Shown: positions 1-5,912 of the stretch, piece by piece
Numbering within the stretch: the first letter of the stretch is position 1
Layout: the number at the start of each line of letters is the position of its first letter
Source: Pseudomonadota bacterium
GTDB taxonomy: Bacteria; Pseudomonadota; Gammaproteobacteria; Pseudomonadales; Azotimanducaceae
Reading direction: 5' to 3'
DNA: 7,463 nucleotides
Assembly (NCBI GenBank): GCA_027622495.1
Contig: JAQBYL010000198.1
Span: 1 to 7,463, forward strand
Notes under the pieces: generated by a model
Told to the model about the DNA's origin: nothing
The model's input: the letters and a program-made list of their open reading frames with translations, nothing else
The model's database searches: none
Made by a program: the position numbers and the translations under genes

Positions 1-101
1 ACCCCCGGCCAGTTGCCGATTCGCTGATGGGTCCCGGTCAGGGCATTGAAAAGCGTGGTCTTGCCACAGTTGGGGTTGCCGATGAGCGCAACCGTAGTCA
101 C
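1..101 (-). CDS. feoB: Ferrous iron transporter FeoB, N-terminal start only (cut by window edge)
   Basis: FeoB is the inner-membrane Fe(II) permease with an N-terminal cytoplasmic G-protein domain. Only the first 33 codons are here. They read from a GTG at 101-99 and carry the G1 P-loop GNPNCGKT at residues 8-15, then LFNALTG and the FeoB-typical QRIGNWPG at about 26-33, which leads into the switch I region. The GTG overlaps the feoA stop as GTGA, so the two genes are translationally coupled, as is usual for feoAB. The rest of the protein, including all membrane segments, lies beyond position 1 of the window. The P-loop plus the NWPG segment make the assignment secure; only the completeness of the gene is unknown. 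Confidence 0.93.
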   Translation of the reverse strand, partial: MTTVALIGNPNCGKTTLFNALTGTHQRIGNWPG

Positions 102-313
102 ACGCGCTCCACTTCCAGGCAATCAGCTTCGGTCGGACGCAGGCACAGGGAAAAACCGCGATAGCGGATCTCGACGGGATCACCCAGCGGGGCTTCGCGA
201 TTAAGCCGGAATTCGGTACCCGGTATCAGACCCAGGTACATGAGTTGGGCTGCGTATGCCACGTAGCCGGTAACCCGGGCCAGGTCCCCAACGGCTAGAT
301 CTGTGAGCCTCAT
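98..313 (-). CDS. feoA: Ferrous iron transport accessory protein FeoA
   Basis: FeoA is a small cytoplasmic SH3-like protein that assists FeoB in Fe(II) uptake. At 71 residues it is close to the usual 75-85. Family hallmarks are visible: LMYLGLIPG at about 24-32, APLGDPVEI at about 41-49, and the C-terminal LEVERV, matching E. coli FeoA features recalled from memory (LGMLPG, APLGDP, LEVE). The ATG at 313 has no clear Shine-Dalgarno site. Another ATG ten bases upstream is out of frame. Its TGA overlaps the GTG of feoB. The gene lies 79 bases downstream of fur, and a promoter overlapped by a Fur-box-like site fills that gap, so feoAB is probably derepressed when iron is scarce. Confidence 0.93.
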   Translation of the reverse strand: MRLTDLAVGDLARVTGYVAYAAQLMYLGLIPGTEFRLNREAPLGDPVEIRYRGFSLCLRPTEADCLEVERV

Positions 314-343
314 TCTGATTCATGTGTCTGGCAAAGGGCCCAA

Positions 344-373
344 ACTATAAATGAAAATGATTCTTATTTGCAA
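344..373 (-). promoter_or_regulatory. Sigma70-type promoter for feoAB
   Basis: Read on the minus strand, a -35 hexamer TTGCAA (373-368, 4 of 6 to consensus) and a -10 hexamer TATAGT (349-344, 5 of 6) are separated by 18 bases. Transcription would start near 337, giving a leader of roughly 25 bases before the feoA ATG. This is the only good promoter match in the fur-feoA gap, and the spacer is covered by the Fur-box-like site. Confidence 0.6.
353..371. promoter_or_regulatory. Fur box (iron-responsive operator) over the feoA promoter
   Basis: The 19 bases match the classical Fur box (plus-strand form GATAATGATTATCATTATC) at 14 of 19 positions by direct comparison. In the 7-1-7 model, positions 352-366 match 11 of 14 defined bases. 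The site lies between the -35 and -10 elements of the feoA promoter, where bound Fe-Fur would block RNA polymerase. No comparable site was seen upstream of fur or of the catabolic genes. Confidence 0.7.
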
Positions 374-392
374 TCCTTTTGGGGAGCTCGGG

Positions 393-806
393 TCAGGTGT
401 TTTTACCCGGCTTCTTGCGGACGTAAAGCACCAGTTGATGGTCGACCAGATTGAAGCCTTTTTCGCCGACGATTTCGCGCTGCAGAGCTTCGATTTTGTC
501 GCTGACGAATTCGATCACCTGGCCGGTATCGACATCGACCATGTGGTCGTGGTGGGTGTCTTTGGCCAGTTCGTAGACCGAGTGGCCATCGTCAAAATTG
601 TGCCGCTCAACGATCCCGGCAGCTTCGAACTGGGTGAGGACCCGGTACACGGTCGCGAGACCCACCGAATCATCCGACTCGATCAGATACTTGTACACAT
701 CCTCGGCGCTCATATGGTGCGGCTCGGAGCGAGCCAGTACCTCGAGTACTTTCAGACGCGGCAGGGTCACCTTCAAGCCGGCGCGTTTTAGCTCTGACTC
801 GGGCAA
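393..806 (-). CDS. fur: Ferric uptake regulator Fur (cysteine-free, TTG start)
   Basis: Fur is a dimeric DNA-binding repressor that uses Fe(II) as co-repressor. The protein has 137 residues, normal for the family. The N-terminal winged helix includes SELKRAGLKVTLPR (about 4-17) and the recognition-helix region GLATVYRVLTQFEAAG (about 49-64). Metal ligands equivalent to both P. aeruginosa Fur sites are present one position earlier: H85, D87, E106, H123 and H31, E79, H88, E99. The CxxC motif found in E. coli Fur is absent and the protein contains no cysteine at all; the region reads HHDHMVDVDTG. The start is TTG at 806-804. No ATG or GTG occurs in frame between it and the upstream in-frame stop at 912-914, and an AGGA site lies six bases upstream. 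It is divergent from the acyl-CoA dehydrogenase gene and upstream of feoAB. Confidence 0.95.
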   Translation of the reverse strand: MPESELKRAGLKVTLPRLKVLEVLARSEPHHMSAEDVYKYLIESDDSVGLATVYRVLTQFEAAGIVERHNFDDGHSVYELAKDTHHDHMVDVDTGQVIEFVSDKIEALQREIVGEKGFNLVDHQLVLYVRKKPGKNT

Positions 807-812
807 TGGGGT

Positions 813-816
813 TCCT
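813..816 (-). promoter_or_regulatory. Ribosome binding site supporting the fur TTG start
   Basis: On the minus strand, AGGA within AGCAGGAA precedes the TTG codon at 806 by six bases. It is the only Shine-Dalgarno-like match placed correctly for a start that keeps the conserved SELKRAGLKVTLPR segment, so it decides the start. Confidence 0.6.
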
Positions 817-888
817 GCTTTCGTGGGGTTGCAGGAGGGGACCCTAGCTGAAACTGGGGGTTCCCGTCCAGTTGCGTTGATCCTCGCT

Positions 889-916
889 TTGAAGAGGAGG
901 GTGGGGGGACTTTATT
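889..916 (+). promoter_or_regulatory. Weak candidate promoter for the acyl-CoA dehydrogenase operon
   Basis: TTGAAG (889-894, 4 of 6) and TTTATT (911-916, 4 of 6) are separated by 16 bases in the 189-base gap between fur and the divergent dehydrogenase gene. A TATATT at 941-946 is a better -10 match but lacks a convincing -35. The rest of the gap has several plus-strand G runs (for example 856-860 and 903-908) and no recognised operator. Confidence 0.25.
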
Positions 917-985
917 CGTGAGGCAGCCGGATTTTGCAGTTATATTGGGGGCAATCGGTGGGGGTTTGTGGCCGGTTAATCAAAT

Positions 986-993
986 GGGAGGAG
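986..993 (+). promoter_or_regulatory. Ribosome binding site fixing the acyl-CoA dehydrogenase start at 996
   Basis: GGGAGGAG ends two bases before the ATG at 996, with the GGAGG core four bases away. The frame is open upstream to a GTG at 918 and has an ATG at 984, but those starts would add residues unrelated to the family and would place this strong site inside the gene. Confidence 0.65.
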
Positions 994-995
994 AC

Positions 996-2198
996 ATGTT
1001 GAATTTATCGATACCGGAGCACATCCAGCCGCTCCGGGCCAAGGTGCTCGATTTTGTTGAGCAGGAAGTCTACCCGGTGGAAGCGGAGCTGACCTCTGAC
1101 AAGGTGGGGTCGCGACGCGGGGATATCCTCAAAGGCTTGATGAACAAAGCCAAGGCTCAGGGTCTGTGGGCGTTGGGCCATCCCGAAGAGATCGGTGGTG
1201 GCGGTCTGCCGTTCATGGACTATGTGTTCATCAACGAGGTGGTTGGCCGGTCGGAGATGGCGACGGTTGCATTGGGGACCCACTCGTTGCAGGACTCGAT
1301 CATGCTGCATCGTTATGCCAACGATCAGTGGCGCGACAAATACCTGAAGCCGCTGGTTGATGGTGAAGTGTTCCCGAGCTTCGGTATGACGGAGCCCGAT
1401 GTGGCCAGTTCCGACCCGACCCAGCTGCAGACGCGCGCGATGCTTGAGGGCGACGAGTGGGTGATCAACGGTCGCAAGTGGTTTACCTCAGGTGCTGGCA
1501 CGGCTGCCTACACCACCGCCATGGTCCGCACGGAAGGCGATGAAACCCCTGACCACTCGGCGTTTTCCATGATCGTGGTCCCCACCGATACACCCGGGTA
1601 CAACATCATCCGCGACGTCAAAGTGATGGGTCAGGCGGATGGTCACTACGAAGTGGTGTATGACAATGTGCGGGTTCCTAAAGAAAATCTGCTCGGGCCG
1701 CGCGGTCAGGGTTTTCAGATTGCTCAGCATCGGCTGGGACCGGGTCGGATCTTCCACTGCATGCGCTGGCTGGGGCAGGCTCAGCGTGCTTTCGATCTGA
1801 TGTGCGATCGAGCCAACAACCGGGTCGCCTTTGGCAAAACGCTTGGTGAGCATCAGCAGATACAGAAGTTCGTCTTCGATTCCGCGGCCGAAATTCAGGC
1901 GAGTCGTTTGCTCACGTTGCATGCTGCGCAGAAGATCGATCAGGGCGATGAAGCGCGGATCGAAATCGGTCTGATCAAGGTTTATGGGGCGGCAATGCTG
2001 CACAACGTGATCGACCGGGCGATCCAGGTATTCGGGGCAAAAGGGGTGACTGAAGACACGCCGCTGGAAAGAATGTACCGGCATGCACGGTTTGCGCGAA
2101 TCTATGATGGCGCCGATGAGGTCCACATTCAGAATACCGGTCGGCGGATTCTGCGACGCTATAACAATGGTGAAGGCATGGACTTCGGGTTGCGATAG
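996..2198 (+). CDS. Acyl-CoA dehydrogenase, FadE2 / ACAD10-11-like
   Basis: This FAD enzyme introduces a 2,3-double bond into an acyl-CoA, passing electrons to ETF. It is cytoplasmic and 400 residues from the ATG at 996. The N-terminal helical domain starts LSIPEHIQPLRAK. The beta-domain signature GMTEPDVASSDPT is at 130-142, followed by WVINGRKWFTSGAG (155-168). The C-terminal domain has RVAFGKTLGEHQQIQKF (276-292) and IYDGADEVHIQNTGRRIL (369-386). In MCAD the catalytic base is Glu in the YEG motif; here the aligned residue is Asp371 (YDG). The DEVH segment is typical, as I recall, of the FadE2/ACAD10/ACAD11 group, which includes enzymes acting on hydroxylated acyl-CoAs. It is the first gene of a probable operon with the SDR 132 bases downstream. 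The general family is certain; the substrate is not known. Confidence 0.92.
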   Translation: MLNLSIPEHIQPLRAKVLDFVEQEVYPVEAELTSDKVGSRRGDILKGLMNKAKAQGLWALGHPEEIGGGGLPFMDYVFINEVVGRSEMATVALGTHSLQDSIMLHRYANDQWRDKYLKPLVDGEVFPSFGMTEPDVASSDPTQLQTRAMLEGDEWVINGRKWFTSGAGTAAYTTAMVRTEGDETPDHSAFSMIVVPTDTPGYNIIRDVKVMGQADGHYEVVYDNVRVPKENLLGPRGQGFQIAQHRLGPGRIFHCMRWLGQAQRAFDLMCDRANNRVAFGKTLGEHQQIQKFVFDSAAEIQASRLLTLHAAQKIDQGDEARIEIGLIKVYGAAMLHNVIDRAIQVFGAKGVTEDTPLERMYRHARFARIYDGADEVHIQNTGRRILRRYNNGEGMDFGLR

Positions 2199-2200
2199 CA

Positions 2201-2222
2201 GGTCGAAGGCGACCGCGCTTTT
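2201..2222 (+). terminator. Possible weak intrinsic terminator after the acyl-CoA dehydrogenase
   Basis: A GGTCG-AAGG-CGACC hairpin (2201-2214) starts two bases after the stop codon and is followed by GCGC and four T residues. The stem has only five pairs and the T run is short and displaced, so at best it attenuates. The remaining gap to 2330 shows no clear promoter; an AGGAG at 2315-2319 serves the next gene. Confidence 0.25.
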
Positions 2223-2330
2223 GTCGAGCATCTTGCGAGAACCATGAATATAAGCATTGCTGTCATACTTAGTCAGCCTGCGCACGTGATCGTAAAATGG
2301 AGTTAGAAGCGAATAGGAGAAGAGAGATAA

Positions 2331-3128
2331 ATGGCAGATTTGAAAGGCAAGGTTGCGGTCGTCACCGGTGCCAGTCGCGGTGTTGGTCGCGGGATTGCCG
2401 AAGGCCTGGCTGAGGCAGGCGCAACCGTTTACATAACCGGTCGAAGTCAGTCATCGGAAAATCCACCTGCACCGAGGACCATTCAGGCGACAGCGCGTGC
2501 GGTTGATGACCTTGGGGGTAAAGGGATCGCAGTGGCCGTTGACCATAACGATGACGAGCAGGTTAAGGCGCTGTTTGATCGTGTGGCCAAGGAGCAGGGG
2601 CGGCTCGACATACTGGTGAACAATGTCTACAAGATTCCCGATCCGCCAGCGTGGGGAGGGGGCTTCTGGGAACATCCGATCTCTGTGTGGGATGACCAGT
2701 GCGGCGTCGGTCTGCGCGGCTACTATGTCGCCTCGGTGTATGGGGCGCCGCTGATGGTGGCGCAGAAATGCGGTCTGATTGTGAACATCTCCTCGTCGGG
2801 AGGAGATGGCTACACCTTCAGTTCGAGCTACGGTGTATGCAAATCCGGCGTAGATCGAATGGCCGTGGATATGGCGGTTGAACTTAAAAAATACAGTGTG
2901 GCCGCACTGTCGTTACGCCCGGCCGCGGTGAAGACCGAGTTCATTCTGGATGCGGTGGAAAGCGGGGCAGTTCAGATGGATCTGAAGGCGGCCCAGTCGC
3001 CGCGCTTCAGTGGTCGCTGCGTTGCGGCGCTGGCGATGGATCCGGACATCATGACCAAAACGGGCGGCATATTCAGTGTTGCGAAACTTGCGCAAGAGTA
3101 TCGCTTTACCGACCCTGACCAGGCTTAG
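2331..3128 (+). CDS. Short-chain dehydrogenase/reductase, DHRS1-like
   Basis: This cytoplasmic NAD(P)-dependent oxidoreductase has a Rossmann fold, probably interconverting an alcohol and a ketone. It is 265 residues long. The cofactor motif TGASRGVG is at 12-19, ITGR is at 35-38, and NNVY replaces the usual NNAG at 97-100. Catalytic Ser154, Tyr167 and Lys171 are visible (YGVCK). The segments ATVYITGR, FWEHP..VWDD, VGLRGYY and SVYGAPLMV closely recall animal DHRS1. As in DHRS1, the Asn that usually precedes LxG in the catalytic tetrad is Gly (G127, VGLRG). The strong RBS region (AGGAG at 2315-2319, purine-rich up to the ATG) supports the start. Its stop codon overlaps the ribosome site of the following hydrolase gene, so the two are translated together. 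The substrate is unknown. Confidence 0.92.
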   Translation: MADLKGKVAVVTGASRGVGRGIAEGLAEAGATVYITGRSQSSENPPAPRTIQATARAVDDLGGKGIAVAVDHNDDEQVKALFDRVAKEQGRLDILVNNVYKIPDPPAWGGGFWEHPISVWDDQCGVGLRGYYVASVYGAPLMVAQKCGLIVNISSSGGDGYTFSSSYGVCKSGVDRMAVDMAVELKKYSVAALSLRPAAVKTEFILDAVESGAVQMDLKAAQSPRFSGRCVAALAMDPDIMTKTGGIFSVAKLAQEYRFTDPDQA

Positions 3129-3137
3129 GAGAATCCC

Positions 3138-3857
3138 ATGATAGATCGTGAAGTAGACATTAAGACCGCCGATGGCGTGATGAATACTTTCATTACCCAC
3201 CCTGAAGAGCATGGCCCGCATCCCGTGGTGATGTTTCTGATGGATGCACCCGGAAAACGGGAAGAGCTCCACGATATGGCCCGGCGTCTGGGAACTGCCG
3301 GCTACTATGTCATGTTGCCTAACCTGTATTATCGACGCGTGCGTGATTTTGTCATGGGGCCAGACAAACGCGAAGAAATGTTCGCCCATATGAATGCGCT
3401 GACTAATAAAATGGTGTGCGAGGACATGCAGAGCCTGTTTGACTACAGCGAAGGTCAACGTGCAGCGCGCGGGGGTAAAAGCGGCTGTGTGGGCTACTGT
3501 ATGAGCGGGCCATTTGCGTTTGCCGCTGCATCGGCCTTTCCCGATCGAATCAGCGCTGCAGCCTCATTTCACGGGGTTCGTCTGTTTTCCGATGCGAAAG
3601 ACTCACCTCATCTGGATGCAGACAAAATCAACGGCGAGGTCTATTTCGGTTGCGCTGAAACGGATGAGTGGGCGCCGAAGGAGATGATCGACGGGCTCGA
3701 AGCACATCTGGTGGGTGTCGGTACAAAACACCGCGTGGAATGGTATCCGGAAACCCATCATGGGTTTGTGTTTCCGCAGCGCGAAGGCATGTATCACAAG
3801 GCTGCCGCAGAGCGCCACTGGGAACGTCTGTACAGTCTATATCAGCGCAATCTCTAA
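3138..3857 (+). CDS. Dienelactone hydrolase family protein
   Basis: This is an alpha/beta hydrolase with a cysteine nucleophile that would open a lactone or cleave an ester in the cytoplasm. At 239 residues it has the usual length. The nucleophile elbow GYCMSG is at 119-124 (Cys121). The acid is probably Asp176 in AETDEWAP and the base is His208 in THHGF, matching the Cys-Asp-His triad of bacterial dienelactone hydrolase. An oxyanion-region motif MDAPG is at 35-39. The ATG is preceded by AGGAGA (3127-3132), which overlaps the TAG of the SDR gene, nine bases between stop and start. This coupling says the hydrolase acts in the same pathway as the SDR and the dehydrogenase. No chlorocatechol or beta-ketoadipate gene is nearby, so true dienelactone is an unlikely substrate. 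Confidence 0.92.
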   Translation: MIDREVDIKTADGVMNTFITHPEEHGPHPVVMFLMDAPGKREELHDMARRLGTAGYYVMLPNLYYRRVRDFVMGPDKREEMFAHMNALTNKMVCEDMQSLFDYSEGQRAARGGKSGCVGYCMSGPFAFAAASAFPDRISAAASFHGVRLFSDAKDSPHLDADKINGEVYFGCAETDEWAPKEMIDGLEAHLVGVGTKHRVEWYPETHHGFVFPQREGMYHKAAAERHWERLYSLYQRNL

Positions 3858-3866
3858 GCTCGCCGT

Positions 3867-3941
3867 TTAAACCGGAATGTCGCCTGCTTTCGCGCGCAGC
3901 GCTGCGAAGATGGTGCGCAGGTCGGTGTGATCGATCAGCAT
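3867..3941 (-). other. Short minus-strand open frame of 24 codons, possible gene remnant
   Basis: The 181-base gap between the two hydrolase genes (3858-4038) contains an ATG-to-TAA frame on the minus strand. It encodes 24 residues, from MLIDHTDL to the end KAGDIPV, with amphipathic, protein-like composition. There is no Shine-Dalgarno site and a stop lies just upstream in frame. It may be the 3' end of a decayed gene or chance. I recognise no family. The rest of the gap holds only the ribosome site of the next gene (AGGGGA, 4024-4029). Confidence 0.2.
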
Positions 3942-4038
3942 TGAGGAGCTTCAAGTACAACTTTGAAAGCCGCGTAGTGTTGCCTGTCCGGGTGTGCTGT
4001 GACAAGTTTGGGTCCACATCCGCAGGGGAAGCAAAGCA

Positions 4039-4893
4039 ATGGATCTGTTGACGCAAGGTTATGGCCTGATCGAAGGACCGGTGTGGTGGCCGGAGCACGG
4101 TCTCGTGTTCAGCGACGTTTTGAACGGCGGGGTGTTCTGTGTGACCCGCGCCGGCGAGGTATCGAGCGTGTTTGAGCATCGCCGCGGGATCGGCGGGATG
4201 GCGCTGCATGAAGCGGGCGGTCTGGTGGTGAGTGGCCGCAACATTGCCTACAAGGCCTTCGCTGGGGGGGCGACCGTCACCCTGCTCGACCGCGACGAAG
4301 CAGCCGGCATTGTCGGGTTCAATGACATCAGTGCGGATGCTGCCGGCAGGATTTACGCAGGCTCGCTCGGTTCCAGCCCGGTATTCGAAGACGGTCGCAA
4401 ACCGCAGGCCGGTGACCTCTTTCTGATCGACCTGGACGGCTCCTCCCGCAAAGTTGCGAGCGACATCCGCCTGACCAATGGTCTGGGTTTTTCACCTGAC
4501 GGTAAAACGCTCTATCACTCGGATTCGGGGCGTTCCGCAGTGTTCTGTTACCCCGTGCATGAAGATGGCAGCCTCGGTCCCAAACAACCGTTTGTTAAGA
4601 CCAGCAAGGGGGTGCCCGACGGGCTGGTGGTGGCCGAAGATGGTTCGGTCTATGTCGCTTTGGCCGGCGGCGGTCAGGGGGTGGCAGTGTTCAATTCGAG
4701 CGGGGACCTTACGAGGCACATCGAAATACCCCACCCCATGTGCACCAGCGTGTGTTTTGGTGGAGATGACTTGAAGGATCTGTACATCGTGTCGGGGTCG
4801 GAAGGTCTGCCGGGTGAAAGTGAGGGTGGTGTGTTTGTGCATGCCAATGAAGTTGCCGGCCTGCCGGTGGGGCTAGCCAGGATTCCGGTCTGA
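4039..4893 (+). CDS. SMP-30/gluconolactonase/LRE-like protein
   Basis: This is a six-bladed beta-propeller metalloenzyme, 284 residues, with no signal peptide and therefore cytoplasmic. Family members hydrolyse sugar lactones or other cyclic or phosphoester bonds using one divalent metal. The ligands expected from human SMP30 are present: Glu12 in IEGPVW, Asn147 in TNGLGFSPDGKTLY, and Asp194 in VPDGL. The substrate-side Asn95 in GFNDIS is kept, while the neighbouring Arg of human SMP30 appears to be Gly93. The NDxxxDxxGRIYAGS segment is at 95-109. The start is supported by AGGGGA nine bases upstream. It follows the hydrolase gene after 181 bases and may be the last gene of that operon. It ends 11 bases from the convergent PLP-enzyme gene. 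Family is sure; the lactone or other substrate is not. Confidence 0.9.
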   Translation: MDLLTQGYGLIEGPVWWPEHGLVFSDVLNGGVFCVTRAGEVSSVFEHRRGIGGMALHEAGGLVVSGRNIAYKAFAGGATVTLLDRDEAAGIVGFNDISADAAGRIYAGSLGSSPVFEDGRKPQAGDLFLIDLDGSSRKVASDIRLTNGLGFSPDGKTLYHSDSGRSAVFCYPVHEDGSLGPKQPFVKTSKGVPDGLVVAEDGSVYVALAGGGQGVAVFNSSGDLTRHIEIPHPMCTSVCFGGDDLKDLYIVSGSEGLPGESEGGVFVHANEVAGLPVGLARIPV

Positions 4894-4904
4894 GAACGTC
4901 GCGT

Positions 4905-5885
4905 TTACTGCTTTGGCGTGAGATTCTTTTCGCGCAGAAAATCTGCGTTGAAAAGCCGTGACTGGTATTTGCTGCCGGTATCGCACAGAACCGTGACGAT
5001 GGTGTGGCCGGGTCCCAGCTTGTTTGCGACGGTTACCGCTGCACACAGGTTGATGCCGGTGCTCGAGCCGAAAAACCAGCCGTCTTCACGCATCATACGA
5101 TAGACCATGTCGACCATTTCCTGGTCGGTCACCTGCACGGCGTCATCGATCTGCGTTCCAGCCAGGTTGTCGGTCACCCGGCTGTTGCCGATGCCTTCAG
5201 TAATGGAAGGCCCGGCTGTCATCACCGCCTCACCTGTGGTCACCCAGTTGTACAAAGCGCTACCGTAAGGGTCGGCCAGCACCACCTGGATGGAGGGGTT
5301 GCGTTCCTTCAGATAACGCGATATTCCGGCCAGCGTGCCGCCCGTGCCCACTGAGCAGGTGAAGGCATCGATCCCGCCGCCGGTCTGCGTCCACAGTTCC
5401 GGCCCCGTTGACTCGTAGTGAGCAAGACGGTTCGCTAAGTTATCAAACTGGTTGGCCCAGACCGCATTGGACAGGCTTTGGGCATGCCGGCCCGCCTGTT
5501 TCTGATAGTTCATGTCGTCCGCGTAGGGCACGGTGGGCACAATGATGACTTCGGCGCCAAGGGTCTTGAGGATTTCGATTTTTTCCGGGGACTGGTTGTC
5601 CGGCATGTAGATCACGCTGTCATAGCCGCGTGCGTTGCAGACGTGAACCACACCAATGCCGGTGTTGCCTGCGGTGCCTTCTACCACGGTGCCGCCGGGT
5701 TTGAGGGCTCCGGAGGCTTCGTGCCCACGGATCATCCACAGCGCGGCACGGTCTTTGACCGATCCGCCAGGATTCAGAAATTCAGCTTTGCCCAGAATTT
5801 CGCATCCGCTCTCTTCACTCAGGCTGTGGATCCGGATCAGGGGGGTGTTCCCTACGCATCCGATAAATCCGTCACTGATCAGCAT
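4905..5885 (-). CDS. Cysteine synthase-like PLP enzyme (CysK/CBS family)
   Basis: This is a fold-type II PLP enzyme, 326 residues, probably making cysteine from O-acetylserine and sulfide or a related beta-replacement. It has GNTPL at 12-16, the Schiff-base lysine Lys44 in NPGGSVKDR (38-46), the substrate loop TAGNTG at 71-76 (TSGNTG in E. coli CysK), the phosphate-binding loop GTGGT at 180-184, GIGNSRV at 231-237, and a Ser in FFGSSTG (272-278) that should face the PLP ring nitrogen. EGTAGNTGIG resembles a cysteine-synthase-like subgroup, as I recall also in fungi, rather than housekeeping CysK, so no symbol is given. The ATG at 5885 has AGGA five bases upstream. A likely own promoter lies at 5913-5941. 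It is transcribed against the flanking hydrolase genes and need not belong to their pathway. Confidence 0.88.
   Translation of the reverse strand: MLISDGFIGCVGNTPLIRIHSLSEESGCEILGKAEFLNPGGSVKDRAALWMIRGHEASGALKPGGTVVEGTAGNTGIGVVHVCNARGYDSVIYMPDNQSPEKIEILKTLGAEVIIVPTVPYADDMNYQKQAGRHAQSLSNAVWANQFDNLANRLAHYESTGPELWTQTGGGIDAFTCSVGTGGTLAGISRYLKERNPSIQVVLADPYGSALYNWVTTGEAVMTAGPSITEGIGNSRVTDNLAGTQIDDAVQVTDQEMVDMVYRMMREDGWFFGSSTGINLCAAVTVANKLGPGHTIVTVLCDTGSKYQSRLFNADFLREKNLTPKQ
4926..4955. repeat. Two-part inverted repeat in the 3' end of the PLP-enzyme gene
   Basis: CGCAGA-AAA-TCTGCG (4933-4947) is a perfect six-pair hairpin. It is flanked by CTTTTC (4926-4931) and GAAAAG (4950-4955), which also pair perfectly, leaving only a 1/2-base internal loop. 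Neither strand has a T run after the hairpin, so it is not a classical terminator. It lies at the convergent junction, inside the last codons of the minus-strand gene. Confidence 0.5.
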
Positions 5886-5912
5886 TGTCTTCCTTTTCCC
5901 CGGCCCATCGGC

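Noticed and set aside
351..791. Plus-strand open frame opposite fur
   Set aside because: Fur on the minus strand is unmistakable; the plus frame begins inside the Fur box and has no family features.
834..966. Several G runs on the plus strand as a possible G-quadruplex
   Set aside because: The runs are mostly separated by long loops, so a stable quadruplex is not supported by inspection alone.
918..995. Upstream extension of the acyl-CoA dehydrogenase to a GTG at 918
   Set aside because: The added residues do not fit the family N-terminus, and the strong ribosome site at 986-993 points to the ATG at 996.
1488..2285. Long minus-strand open frame (about 265 codons) opposite the acyl-CoA dehydrogenase
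   Set aside because: It lies antisense to a gene with clear family motifs, and its translation shows no domain; such frames are common opposite GC-rich genes.
3878..3888. 11-base string near the short minus-strand frame start (GATCAGCATTG, 3934-3944) that recurs at the cysteine synthase-like gene start (5878-5888)
   Set aside because: An 11-base match with no wider similarity can occur by chance around ATG-CTG-ATC starts; the encoded residues diverge at once. The coordinates given here are nominal; the two copies are at the positions named.
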